DNA from: a virus
Virus record (IMG/VR): IMGVR_UViG_3300007735_000795
Location: 1 to 64,000 of that record
Length of the DNA: 64,000 nucleotides
Direction: 5' to 3' (one strand)
Positions 26,561 through 32,396 of the stretch are shown here, piece after piece. A program made the position numbers and the translations under genes. The notes under the pieces were generated by a model. That model searched no databases. It was not told where the DNA came from and was given only the letters and a program-made list of their open reading frames with translations. How positions within the stretch are numbered: the stretch's first letter is position 1; each line of letters opens with the position of its first letter.

Positions 26561-26592
26561 CAAATATACGTATATATGTGCTCGATGCCAAA
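26561..26592 (-). promoter_or_regulatory. Early-type promoter for the GIY-YIG gene
   Basis: TTTG (26589-26592), 20 nt, TATATTTG (26561-26568). This is the textbook Bacteroidota TAnnTTTG box, whereas the other early promoters end in TTA or TCA, so this promoter may have come in with the gene. Confidence 0.75.
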
Positions 26593-26820
26593 GGATTTTT
26601 AAAAAGAGAGAGTTTGTGTTTTGCGATTTGTGCCCAAAATGGTTAATTCGAAATCGTATATACGTATATATGGGTCGGGCATAAAAGGTGTATGAGAGTT
26701 GAAGAGTGGTTCATTCCGCACCTTTACCAGGTGGCACACCATATGGACTACGGCGCGCATGGGAGGCACGTATATTATATATGTGTATATACGCACGCCG
26801 TACGCACGGACTTATACCGT
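26593..26820. other. Gene-poor stretch with raised GC content and ATACGTAT palindromes
   Basis: About 230 bases with no convincing gene. Composition differs from its neighbours (GGCGCGCATGGGAGG, CACGCCGTACGCACGG), and it carries repeated TATACG/CGTATA runs. Short frames exist on both strands but lack leaders or promoters. It may be the remnant of a foreign insertion next to the repeat-bounded gene. Confidence 0.5.
26655..26669. repeat. 15-bp direct repeat, copy 2 (CGTATATACGTATAT)
   Basis: Exact second copy of the 15-mer at 25936-25950. The 719-bp unit between equal points of the two copies holds the GIY-YIG gene and its promoter. Confidence 0.85.
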
Positions 26821-27000
26821 CTAAAGTGCCGCTCTCCGACTATTATAGATTCTACAAACCTCGTCTACCTCGTCTGGTGTGAGCGAGTCTCCGATGCGCT
26901 CGAGTTCAACACATGTTTCATCATCACACTGACCGTAAGTATCGATCATGCGGTTTGCTCTGTCTTGCAGGTCAATAAATTTTTGGATTTTAGCTGACAT
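26821..27000 (-). CDS. Small acidic protein, unknown function
   Basis: A 59-residue product from the ATG at 27000 (M-S-A-K-I-Q-K-F-I-D), the first ATG after the early promoter at 27028-27059. It reads as two helices with E-L-E-R-I-G-D-S-L and D-E-V-D-E-V-C-R-I-Y. No family is recognised. Confidence 0.6.
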   Translation of the reverse strand: MSAKIQKFIDLQDRANRMIDTYGQCDDETCVELERIGDSLTPDEVDEVCRIYNSRRAAL

Positions 27001-27027
27001 ATTATTATTTATGTTTTTAATTATGGT

Positions 27028-27059
27028 TGAATATACGGATGGTCTCTTACGAGGCCAAA
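27028..27059 (-). promoter_or_regulatory. Early promoter
   Basis: TTTG (27056-27059), 20 nt, TATATTCA (27028-27035). The spacer contains the inverted pair GGCCTC/GAGACC. Confidence 0.8.
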
Positions 27060-27082
27060 CATTATTATAGATGCTTTTATGC

Positions 27083-27187
27083 TTACAGTACAATCGATAT
27101 TACCTTGAGTACTAGGCACATTGAGAAAAAAACAATAGACAATACCAAAAGGTAGTCGAAGAATGATGGTTTTAATTTCGGATACAT
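27083..27187 (-). CDS. Very small membrane peptide
   Basis: A 34-residue frame from ATG at 27187, five bases after the stop of the membrane protein upstream. It is a basic N-terminus followed by one membrane segment (Y-L-L-V-L-S-I-V-F-F-S-M-C-L-V-L). The tight spacing supports expression with the upstream gene, but the length makes the call uncertain. Confidence 0.4.
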   Translation of the reverse strand: MYPKLKPSFFDYLLVLSIVFFSMCLVLKVISIVL

Positions 27188-27191
27188 AGTT

Positions 27192-27374
27192 TTATATTTT
27201 ATATTCTTTATCAAAATGAACTACTATTGCAGCTGCAATCAAGGTAACGTTTATAAAAACAAATAAACCTGTAATTAAAGACACACCTGTTATAAACATA
27301 GACATTAATGTTCCGATTACTGAAATGAAATAAACAAGTGCAATTGAAATTTGAAGTGATGTTTTGTTTGACAT
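27192..27374 (-). CDS. Small two-pass membrane protein
   Basis: A 60-residue protein made of two membrane segments (I-A-L-V-Y-F-I-S-V-I-G-T-L-M-S and L-F-V-F-I-N-V-T-L-I-A-A-A-I-V-V) with a short charged tail. An early promoter lies 25 bases upstream. The function is unknown; early inner-membrane phage proteins often act on host defence or superinfection. Confidence 0.65.
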   Translation of the reverse strand: MSNKTSLQISIALVYFISVIGTLMSMFITGVSLITGLFVFINVTLIAAAIVVHFDKEYKI

Positions 27375-27398
27375 AATATTTTGTTTTAATTATTTGAT

Positions 27399-27430
27399 TG
27401 AATATACGAATGGCCTTTTATAAGGCCAAA
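27399..27430 (-). promoter_or_regulatory. Early promoter with upstream TGTTCAC element
   Basis: TTTG (27427-27430), 20 nt, TATATTCA (27399-27406). The spacer includes the inverted repeat GGCC/GGCC, and TGTTCAC (27438-27444) stands seven bases upstream of TTTG. Confidence 0.8.
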
Positions 27431-27464
27431 TCTAGTTGTGAACAATATGTACTGTTTTTTTTTA

Positions 27465-27737
27465 TTACGGTTGGATCAATCGTAATGCTTTAATTTGTTC
27501 TTGAGCGTACGCATCTATTTTCTCAGCATCGGCTTTAATTTCATCACTGGCCCAATTCAAAACACAGGTCTCGTGATGTGAGCGACTATAATCAATTGCA
27601 TCATCATAGTGATCACACTCGGGCTTAGAGAAGGTAACATAGGATCCGTCATTATCATCTGACATCTGGTAACCTAATGATTCAGCATACTGATAAACTG
27701 CTTTGTTGATCGCGTTTTTAATTTCTTTCTTTGTCAT
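27465..27737 (-). CDS. Small protein, unknown function
   Basis: A 90-residue product from the ATG at 27737 (M-T-K-K-E-I-K-N-A), after the early promoter at 27762-27793. It has an N-terminal helix, a central Asp/Asn-rich loop and a His-rich stretch (Y-S-R-S-H-H-E-T-C). No family is recognised. Confidence 0.6.
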   Translation of the reverse strand: MTKKEIKNAINKAVYQYAESLGYQMSDDNDGSYVTFSKPECDHYDDAIDYSRSHHETCVLNWASDEIKADAEKIDAYAQEQIKALRLIQP

Positions 27738-27761
27738 GTTATTTATGTTTTTAATTATGGC

Positions 27762-27793
27762 TAAATATACGGTCAAAGTTTTGCTATTCCAAA
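27762..27793 (-). promoter_or_regulatory. Early promoter
   Basis: TTTG (27790-27793), 20 nt, TATATTTA (27762-27769). It overlaps the 3' end of the gene upstream. Confidence 0.8.
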
Positions 27794-28090
27794 TGTCTCG
27801 ACCATCATTTCGACCAGTTCCTCTTTGGCGGTGTATGTGTCTAGCCACTTGAAGCCTCCAATGTGCCACTCGATCATCTCGTTACGGTCTAATTTCCGGT
27901 ATTCCTTCCAGTCGTAAATGGTGACTACGGCTCCATCCTTGGTCTCACATACCCACTCCATCTGACACTTCTCATCACCTGATACTCCGTGTTGAGGGGC
28001 TCCCAATACGGTCTCGAGTTGGTGTTGAGTGCAGGTGATTGTTGTTTTGTGGAATGATGTTCCGTAAGTGTTTTTGTCTGATTTTTTCAT
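27773..28090 (-). CDS. Small protein, unknown function
   Basis: A 105-residue product from the ATG at 28090 (M-K-K-S-D-K-N-T-Y-G). It contains H-Q-L-E-T-V-L-G-A-P and W-V-C-E-T-K-D-G-A-V-V-T-I-Y-D-W-K-E-Y, a mixed alpha/beta pattern that I recognise from other phage hypotheticals without a named role. Its early promoter is at 28112-28143. Confidence 0.62.
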   Translation of the reverse strand: MKKSDKNTYGTSFHKTTITCTQHQLETVLGAPQHGVSGDEKCQMEWVCETKDGAVVTIYDWKEYRKLDRNEMIEWHIGGFKWLDTYTAKEELVEMMVETFGIAKL

Positions 28091-28111
28091 GTTTGTGTTT
28101 TTTAATTTGAT

Positions 28112-28143
28112 TAAATATACGACCAAATCCTTGGGGAGACAAA
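28112..28143 (-). promoter_or_regulatory. Early promoter
   Basis: TTTG (28140-28143), 20 nt, TATATTTA (28112-28119). Confidence 0.78.
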
Positions 28144-28192
28144 CAAAGAGGCACCTAAGTGCCCCAATGTTCATAATTAAAAACAAAACACA

Positions 28193-28636
28193 CTATATAT
28201 TTTTTAACACAGATAACATTTCATCTTTGATCATACTGTCATCATCTGTGTCTATAACGTTCTCTATATTATTGTTTATTTCATCGTAGATGCTTTTTTC
28301 ATCAAAACTCAACTCAAGTTCTTTATCATTCAACTCAATTTCAGTGTAGTAATCAAAATCGGCACCTGAATTTTTTACTGCTTCCATGGCTGCATCTTTA
28401 GCCCTACCTACAATCATCCTAGTATACTCAATCAACTCACCTTCAGTGAAGGTATAGATACCGTCTTTGAAATTGTCATCGTTTTGGGATTTGAATTCTG
28501 CGGGAGAGGTTATTAGTTGTCTGATCATCTGATCCCTCATTCCGACCTTATTGATTATATACTCCATCATTTCACCGTCTAATTCTGTTTCGTTTAATAC
28601 GGCAATTACTACGTTTGCAATGTTTTGATTTGTCAT
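28193..28636 (-). CDS. Acidic helical protein, unknown function
   Basis: A 147-residue strongly acidic protein, helical throughout (E-L-D-G-E-M-M-E-Y-I-I-N-K-V, I-G... and a C-terminal D-D-D-S-M-I-K-D-E-M-L). The negative charge could suit DNA mimicry, but nothing more specific supports that. Its early promoter is at 28663-28694. Confidence 0.6.
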   Translation of the reverse strand: MTNQNIANVVIAVLNETELDGEMMEYIINKVGMRDQMIRQLITSPAEFKSQNDDNFKDGIYTFTEGELIEYTRMIVGRAKDAAMEAVKNSGADFDYYTEIELNDKELELSFDEKSIYDEINNNIENVIDTDDDSMIKDEMLSVLKNI

Positions 28637-28662
28637 GTTTTTATTTTTTAATTATTATAGGT

Positions 28663-28694
28663 TAAATATACGATCAAAATTTTATTAGGCCAAA
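28663..28694 (-). promoter_or_regulatory. Early promoter
   Basis: TTTG (28691-28694), 20 nt, TATATTTA (28663-28670). Confidence 0.8.
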
Positions 28695-28701
28695 CTTGTT
28701 T

Positions 28702-28938
28702 TTAATTAAGGTAAAACTGATTTTCTTTAATAAATTCGTTTACCTGTTCTAGGGCAACGGATGCTACCTTCTTAATTGCTTTATACTGACGCATTTCGAC
28801 TTTATAGTTATCATAATCAAATTGATTATAACAACCGTCCATTTCCATTCTTACTATTTCAATTTGCTCGGTAACAGTGTTCAATAGACACTCATTCATT
28901 TCTTTTGTGGCTTGTGCTTTGCATAAAACGTAACTCAT
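28702..28938 (-). CDS. Small helical protein, unknown function
   Basis: A 78-residue protein predicted to be helical (T-E-Q-I-E-I-V-R-M-E-M and M-R-Q-Y-K-A-I-K-K-V-A). An early promoter at 28965-28996 lies just upstream. No family is recognised. Confidence 0.6.
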   Translation of the reverse strand: MSYVLCKAQATKEMNECLLNTVTEQIEIVRMEMDGCYNQFDYDNYKVEMRQYKAIKKVASVALEQVNEFIKENQFYLN

Positions 28939-28964
28939 AATAATGTGTTTTTAATTATTTGAGT

Positions 28965-28996
28965 TGAATATACAATAAAAACTTCACATAACCAAA
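28965..28996 (-). promoter_or_regulatory. Early promoter with upstream TGTTCAC element
   Basis: TTTG (28993-28996), 20 nt, TATATTCA (28965-28972), with TGTTCAC (29004-29010) seven bases further upstream and a terminator directly before it. Confidence 0.78.
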
Positions 28997-29009
28997 TTTA
29001 GTTGTGAAC

Positions 29010-29039
29010 AAAAGAGAAGCGGCGCCCGTTGGCACCGCT
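29010..29039 (-). terminator. Rho-independent terminator after the HTH gene
   Basis: Stem AGCGGTGCC/GGCGCCGCT (one G-U pair) with loop AACG, followed on the minus strand by TCTCTTTTG. It ends the transcript of the gene at 29074-29289. Confidence 0.8.
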
Positions 29040-29073
29040 ACCCCTAAAAACACATGGCACTTAAAGACCTTTC

Positions 29074-29289
29074 TTAGAAGGTCAACTGACGCTCAGAATT
29101 CTTCTGACGTCTACGAGAAATACTGTACATTGCATTTGCAACCGGCTGATTGATCGAGCGGTTACCGTTGACAATGTTAGAAATGTGACTGGTAGAATAA
29201 CCTGTCATGTCTGCGATACGGTTAGTATCACCTTCACGCTTACGAGCGGAATAGAAAGCCAATTTGGCTGTTGAATTTAAACGACGCAT
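29074..29289 (-). CDS. Small HTH DNA-binding protein (Cro/CI type)
   Basis: A 71-residue basic protein with a helix-turn-helix of the XRE type: T-N-R-I-A-D-M-T-G-Y-S-T-S-H-I-S-N-I-V-N (residues 22-41) followed by G-N-R-S-I-N-Q-P-V-A-N-A-M. It could be the repressor or switch factor of the early genes, and the inverted repeats in many early promoters are possible operators. A variant promoter (TATATTAC at 29326-29333, with a hairpin AGGCTTC/GAGGCCT) lies upstream. Confidence 0.72.
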   Translation of the reverse strand: MRRLNSTAKLAFYSARKREGDTNRIADMTGYSTSHISNIVNGNRSINQPVANAMYSISRRRQKNSERQLTF

Positions 29290-29379
29290 AATTATTAATT
29301 TAATTTAACTTATTAATTTATACCTGTAATATAATAGGCCTCTATAAGAAGCCTAGTTATTTTTAAATTTTCTTTTTAG

Positions 29380-29488
29380 TAGTCAGGACAGGATTCGAAC
29401 CTGTAAAATCTTTTATTTGGTTTAGGGTAGTTACTATTCCTATCTCCTTCCAAAACATATAGCGTCTAACCAATTCCGCCACCTGACT
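29380..29488 (-). tRNA. Aberrant tRNA-like gene (long insertion between D-arm and T-arm)
   Basis: Acceptor AGTCAGG/CCTGACT, D-arm GCGGAATTGGTTAGACGC and T-arm ACAGG TTCGAAT CCTGT are complete and nearly identical to those at 29643-29729. The 57 nt between the D- and T-arms do not give a normal anticodon arm; the best stem is CTATAT/AGATAG (one mismatch) with an 11-nt loop, and the rest is A-rich. No anticodon can be assigned. It looks like a duplicate of its neighbour with a diverged middle. Confidence 0.45.
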
Positions 29489-29627
29489 ATGTTTTATGTT
29501 TAATGTATTTTCTTATACCTAAACATTTAATAACATGGAGTTCTACCTTAAACCATCTCTTGAATTTCACCCACCATGTGTCTTTCTCCATTTTATCTAA
29601 TATCCTTTGAAATGTTTTACTTCTCAT
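29487..29627 (-). CDS. Very small basic protein between tRNA-like genes
   Basis: A 46-residue frame from ATG at 29627, with the A-rich leader (AAAAATAAAAGTAATG) typical of this genome. It is rich in Lys, Arg and Trp (T-W-W-V-K-F-K-R-W-F-K-V). Its TAG stop is formed by the first bases of the next tRNA-like gene. No promoter box is seen, so it may be read from the tRNA transcript. Confidence 0.42.
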   Translation of the reverse strand: MRSKTFQRILDKMEKDTWWVKFKRWFKVELHVIKCLGIRKYIKHKT

Positions 29628-29642
29628 TACTTTTATTTTTAG

Positions 29643-29729
29643 TAGTCAGGACAGGATTCGAACCTGTATCGTTGAATTACCCAGCTTCAACTGCTTAAGT
29701 ATAGCGTATACCAATTCCGCCACCTGACT
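29643..29729 (-). tRNA. tRNA-Leu-like gene with unpaired anticodon arm
   Basis: At 87 nt the length is right for a class II tRNA. Acceptor AGTCAGG/CCTGACT and T-arm ACAGG TTCGAAT CCTGT are perfect. After the D-arm the sequence CTATACTTAAG looks like the 5' strand and loop of a TAA leucine arm, but no complementary 3' strand follows; instead GTTGAA/TTCAAC forms a hairpin. Either the anticodon arm is broken or the molecule folds differently from normal tRNA. Confidence 0.5.
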
Positions 29730-29946
29730 ATGTTTCCCCACCTTGAGATTACTGGTGAGTAGATGTATCGGTTTTCTTTCTTTCAATAAACCTGCGGGTC
29801 TTACCCTCTTAAAATTAGTCAAACTACTTGGAGCCTCTGTTACCTAGCTTTATCCCAAAGAGACTGGCGTTTAAGGATGTCCAGTCCAATACCCTATTCA
29901 TTGTTTAAGTCTTGAATTAAAGACTCTGAGTATCTCTTACTCATAG
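29730..29946. other. Non-coding stretch between tRNA genes
   Basis: About 215 bases without a supported gene. On the minus strand it contains local pairings (ACTGG/CCAGT, GGGTAAGACCC) and could be a leader or a structured RNA. I see no promoter or known RNA motif. Confidence 0.4.
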
Positions 29947-30032
29947 TACCCGGGGAGGGACTCGAACCGGCATTGCTGTTTTTAGCAGCAGCATTTTAAG
30001 TGCTGCACGTATACCTATTTCAGCACCCGGGC
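29947..30032 (-). tRNA. tRNA-Leu (anticodon TAA), imperfect stems
   Basis: Acceptor GCCCGGG/CCCGGGT with one G-U pair. The anticodon stem CAGCA/TGCTG with loop CTTAAAA gives TAA, and a class II variable arm follows (CTGCT/AGCA). The T-loop TTCGAGT is regular, but the T-stem (GCCGG against CCCTC) has two mismatches and the D-stem is also weak. The anticodon matches the AT-rich codon use of the phage. Confidence 0.78.
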
Positions 30033-30076
30033 AAGTGTGGGCCTCGCACCCACTCGGGAGCATTTGTAACCTCCAA

Positions 30077-30283
30077 TTAGGCCGCAGCCGGTGCTTCAGA
30101 CGGTGACTCGACCTTTTTAGTGGCCGGACGTCCACGTTTTACTACACCGCCGTTTGCAGCGGCACGCATTGCTCTAGCCGCTAAACGGGCTTGACGAGCT
30201 GAATTTTCTACTACTGGTCTGCCTTTGCGACCTGCTACTTTTACTTCTACTGCCGGTGCAGTTGTTTTTACTTTTTTACTCAT
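30077..30283 (-). CDS. Small basic AT-hook/histone-like protein
   Basis: A 68-residue Ala- and Lys-rich protein with two AT-hook-like motifs, G-R-K-G-R-P-V (residues 18-24) and K-R-G-R-P-A-T-K-K (48-56), joined by an R-Q-A-R-L-A-A-R-A-M-R-A-A helix. This is the make-up of nucleoid-binding proteins. Its higher GC content differs from its neighbours. It could coat phage DNA or compete with host nucleoid proteins. Confidence 0.7.
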   Translation of the reverse strand: MSKKVKTTAPAVEVKVAGRKGRPVVENSARQARLAARAMRAAANGGVVKRGRPATKKVESPSEAPAAA

Positions 30284-30291
30284 AACCTTTA

Positions 30292-30426
30292 TTATTTATT
30301 GTTTTTATTATTTAACATTTGTTTTAATTGTTCTAAAAGTGCTTTATCATTATCACTAAGTGGTGTTTTTAGTGTTTTGATACCGTACTTGTCTTCAAAA
30401 TACTCTAATTTTGGTTTTTTACTCAT
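30292..30426 (-). CDS. Very small protein, unknown function
   Basis: A 44-residue frame from ATG at 30426, 24 bases after an early promoter. It is Lys-rich with an amphipathic C-terminal helix (A-L-L-E-Q-L-K-Q-M-L-N-N). The promoter and A-rich leader argue that it is a real gene. Confidence 0.55.
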   Translation of the reverse strand: MSKKPKLEYFEDKYGIKTLKTPLSDNDKALLEQLKQMLNNKNNK

Positions 30427-30449
30427 TATATGTGTTTTTTAATTATACT

Positions 30450-30481
30450 TAAATATACGAACAATCCCTTGCTTCTCCAAA
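30450..30481 (-). promoter_or_regulatory. Early promoter
   Basis: TTTG (30478-30481), 20 nt, TATATTTA (30450-30457). The spacer is nearly the same as at 30841-30872. Confidence 0.8.
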
Positions 30482-30482
30482 C

Positions 30483-30644
30483 TTATTTTGCTATTTCTTT
30501 TAATTCATTTATTGTTCCTTTAAGAGTGCCTTGTAAGTACCCGATAATTTTAGCATGGGATTCTTTGTTGTCCCACATATGATCCGAATAATCTAATGAT
30601 AATTGAAGTACTTCAATTAGGGATGCGGTTTGCTGTTTTGTCAT
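30483..30644 (-). CDS. Very small protein, unknown function
   Basis: A 53-residue frame from ATG at 30644, 16 bases after the stop of the gene upstream, with an A-rich leader. It looks like two helices (A-S-L-I-E-V-L-Q-L-S-L and G-T-I-N-E-L-K-E-I-A). No family is recognised. Confidence 0.55.
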   Translation of the reverse strand: MTKQQTASLIEVLQLSLDYSDHMWDNKESHAKIIGYLQGTLKGTINELKEIAK

Positions 30645-30660
30645 GTGTTTTATTTTTTAA

Positions 30661-30816
30661 TTATATTTGGATTAAATCAATTGCTTTTGTACCTATACTT
30701 TTTCCATCTTTCAAAACTAAATAATTTGGGTCCATTCCATCTGCAACAATGGCATCAAGTAATTCGTAAATAGAATTAAACTTTTTAGTGTAATAAGAAC
30801 ATTTTAAGCTGTACAT
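30661..30816 (-). CDS. Very small protein, unknown function
   Basis: A 51-residue product from the ATG at 30816 (M-Y-S-L-K-C-S-Y-Y), the first ATG after the early promoter at 30841-30872. A mixed alpha/beta pattern with D-P-N-Y-L-V-L-K-D-G. No family is recognised. Confidence 0.58.
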   Translation of the reverse strand: MYSLKCSYYTKKFNSIYELLDAIVADGMDPNYLVLKDGKSIGTKAIDLIQI

Positions 30817-30840
30817 GTGTTGTTGTTTTTTAATTATAGT

Positions 30841-30872
30841 TAAATATACGACCAATTTTTTGCTTCTCCAAA
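30841..30872 (-). promoter_or_regulatory. Early promoter
   Basis: TTTG (30869-30872), 20 nt, TATATTTA (30841-30848). Confidence 0.8.
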
Positions 30873-30912
30873 TCTTTCTGCATAGTTCTGTTAGGTTTCC
30901 CACCCGATCCCT

Positions 30913-30938
30913 CCAACAAGAGGGGCCCCGGAGGGCCC
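30913..30938 (-). terminator. GC-rich hairpin, probable terminator
   Basis: GGGCCC, TCCG loop, GGGCCC on the minus strand, just after the stop of the ATPase gene. Only a short pyrimidine stretch follows, so the call is weaker than for the other terminators. It stands out in this AT-rich genome. Confidence 0.5.
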
Positions 30939-30966
30939 ACACTTGATTAAAACACACACATGAATA

Positions 30967-31776
30967 TTATTCTTCATCATCAGCATCAGGTAAACTGTAT
31001 TCAACCTGATTCAATCCAATTCTGAACTTGATGAAACTTTCTGTATCACAATCTCTATTCTTGCTGAAGTATACTTTACGTGCATCACTGTCTTTAATCC
31101 GATCAACGTGACACATTGCTTCAGTCATATGCTTCAAACGGTTACTACCTGCAAATTCACCTGCTTTAGTTACCTGTTGAATATTAATAAATGAAGTATA
31201 TTTTTTCAACTTATTCTCACCTCTTTTAACGGTACTCTGAAGATTCAAGAACCACAACTCAGCAGCTGACTCAGTAGTTCTATAGGTATCCTTATACATC
31301 TCAATCACTTCAGCAATTGAGTCTATAGCAATCACATCATATCCTTGATCAAACACGTGCTCTAGAGTCTCACGTACGGTATCAGTATAATTCTTTAAGA
31401 ACAAGGTAGGTACAATTTTGAAACCTGGCATTCGTTTACAGTATTTGAAGTGACCTATTTCATCCATTTCACCTGAAACAAACAATACCTTTTTGCCTCT
31501 CAAAGCAAGACGGCTCAACATGTCTAGCACTACCGTACTTTTACCTGATCCAGGTCCACCACATATAATCATATTAACTGCTGGCATCAAGCCTTTCTGA
31601 CTAGACAAAATGTTATCCATTAGAGTACTTGTACTCATAGGACGAAAAACGCTTTCGTCAAATTTCAATTCTGATCCTCTTACAATTTTTACACTTGCAG
31701 GATTGAATGTTGCTACAGGTGCTGTTTGGGTCTTTTTTGGGCGACCTTTACCTCTTTTAATTACTAAATTTTTCAT
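30967..31776 (-). CDS. RecA/RadA-family ATPase with N-terminal AT-hook
   Basis: I start at the ATG at 31776 (M-K-N-L-V-I-K-R-G-K-G-R-P-K-K), the first after the early promoter. The 269-residue product has a RecA fold: Walker A G-G-P-G-S-G-K-S-T (about residue 74), K-V-L-F-V-S-G-E-M (Walker-type strand with the catalytic Glu), and Walker B D-V-I-A-I-D-S-I-A-E. The arrangement resembles RadA/Sms or KaiC-like ATPases more than UvsX. The AT-hook R-G-K-G-R-P-K-K is unusual for the family. It may be the phage recombinase or a recombination mediator. Confidence 0.78.
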   Translation of the reverse strand: MKNLVIKRGKGRPKKTQTAPVATFNPASVKIVRGSELKFDESVFRPMSTSTLMDNILSSQKGLMPAVNMIICGGPGSGKSTVVLDMLSRLALRGKKVLFVSGEMDEIGHFKYCKRMPGFKIVPTLFLKNYTDTVRETLEHVFDQGYDVIAIDSIAEVIEMYKDTYRTTESAAELWFLNLQSTVKRGENKLKKYTSFINIQQVTKAGEFAGSNRLKHMTEAMCHVDRIKDSDARKVYFSKNRDCDTESFIKFRIGLNQVEYSLPDADDEE

Positions 31777-31795
31777 GTGTGTTAAATATTTGAAG

Positions 31796-31827
31796 TGAAT
31801 ATACGACCAGTTTTCTGGAAAGCCAAA
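31796..31827 (-). promoter_or_regulatory. Early promoter with upstream TGTTCAC element
   Basis: TTTG (31824-31827), 20 nt, TATATTCA (31796-31803), with TGTTCAC (31836-31842) eight bases upstream of TTTG. Confidence 0.8.
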
Positions 31828-31863
31828 TAAGAGGTGTGAACACTTGCATTTTCTTACTTTCAT

Positions 31864-32112
31864 TAATATTTATAATAGATCACACCAAGATCCGTGTCGC
31901 ACCGATAGATTGCGTTTTTATTTGAGCCACACACTCACCCTTAGCGGGTTAAAACTGATAAAACAATTATTACCGAGATGCAGGTCGAACGCACAAACCT
32001 AAAGCTGAATGGTTTAAAACTATAGCAAAAACAAGTAAACAATTATTTTCAGATTCACACTCGCTCGATGCGGAAAGTCACTGACAAGTAAAATAAAAGT
32101 TTAGTTATAAAC
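31864..32112. other. Non-coding stretch containing a tRNA-like 3' half
   Basis: About 250 bases with no supported gene on either strand. The minus strand holds a T-arm-like element (see 31970-32070). The ends carry ATATTTAT-like boxes, but there is no nearby start codon that uses them. Confidence 0.4.
31970..32070 (-). tRNA. Possible degenerate tRNA-like element
   Basis: A T-arm-like GTGCG TTCGACC TGCAT (five pairs with two G-U) is followed by CTCGGTA, whose last-to-first bases pair with ATCGAG about 100 nt upstream (six pairs). Between them is AAACC/GGTTT with an 11-nt loop. There is no recognisable D-arm. It resembles the other odd tRNA-like genes here but is much weaker. Confidence 0.25.
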
Positions 32113-32147
32113 GTACCGTAAAAAAAGAACAGGCGCCCCGGCGCCCA
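32113..32147 (-). terminator. Rho-independent terminator
   Basis: GGCGCC, GG, GGCGCC on the minus strand followed by TGTTCTTTTTTTA. It ends the transcript of the membrane protein at 32163-32339. Confidence 0.85.
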
Positions 32148-32162
32148 CCACTGTGTCTGGTT

Positions 32163-32339
32163 TTAAAAAAACAACTTAAACATTGCTATTAGCATCCACC
32201 CAAAAACTCCCGTTACAATTACCCAGTAAATTATCCTAACTGTTTCGTATGGGCTTTCTTTCATTGATTGAAAGGCCTCATAAATGTTTGCTAGAATTAT
32301 CATTCCAACAACTAAAAAAAGTGCGATTATCCAAGGCAT
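32163..32339 (-). CDS. Small two-pass membrane protein
   Basis: A 58-residue product from the ATG at 32339 (M-P-W-I-I-A-L-F-L). It has two membrane segments (residues 2-20 and about 38-57). It stands alone between an early promoter (32358-32389) and a strong terminator, so it is expressed by itself. The function is unknown. Confidence 0.62.
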   Translation of the reverse strand: MPWIIALFLVVGMIILANIYEAFQSMKESPYETVRIIYWVIVTGVFGWMLIAMFKLFF

Positions 32340-32357
32340 GTGTTTTAATTTTATGCC

Positions 32358-32389
32358 TAAATATACGCACAAATTTTTGGGGAGCCAAA
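32358..32389 (-). promoter_or_regulatory. Early promoter
   Basis: TTTG (32386-32389), 20 nt, TATATTTA (32358-32365). Confidence 0.8.
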
Positions 32390-32396
32390 TGCTTTT

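Noticed and set aside
26599-26997. Open frames on both strands in the stretch beside the GIY-YIG gene (26599-26796 minus, 26692-26997 plus)
   Set aside because: They overlap each other, lack the leaders and promoters seen before other genes, and have unlikely residue composition.
29941-30135. Minus-strand frame of 64 codons over the tRNA-Leu(TAA) gene
   Set aside because: It runs through a clear tRNA and into the AT-hook gene.
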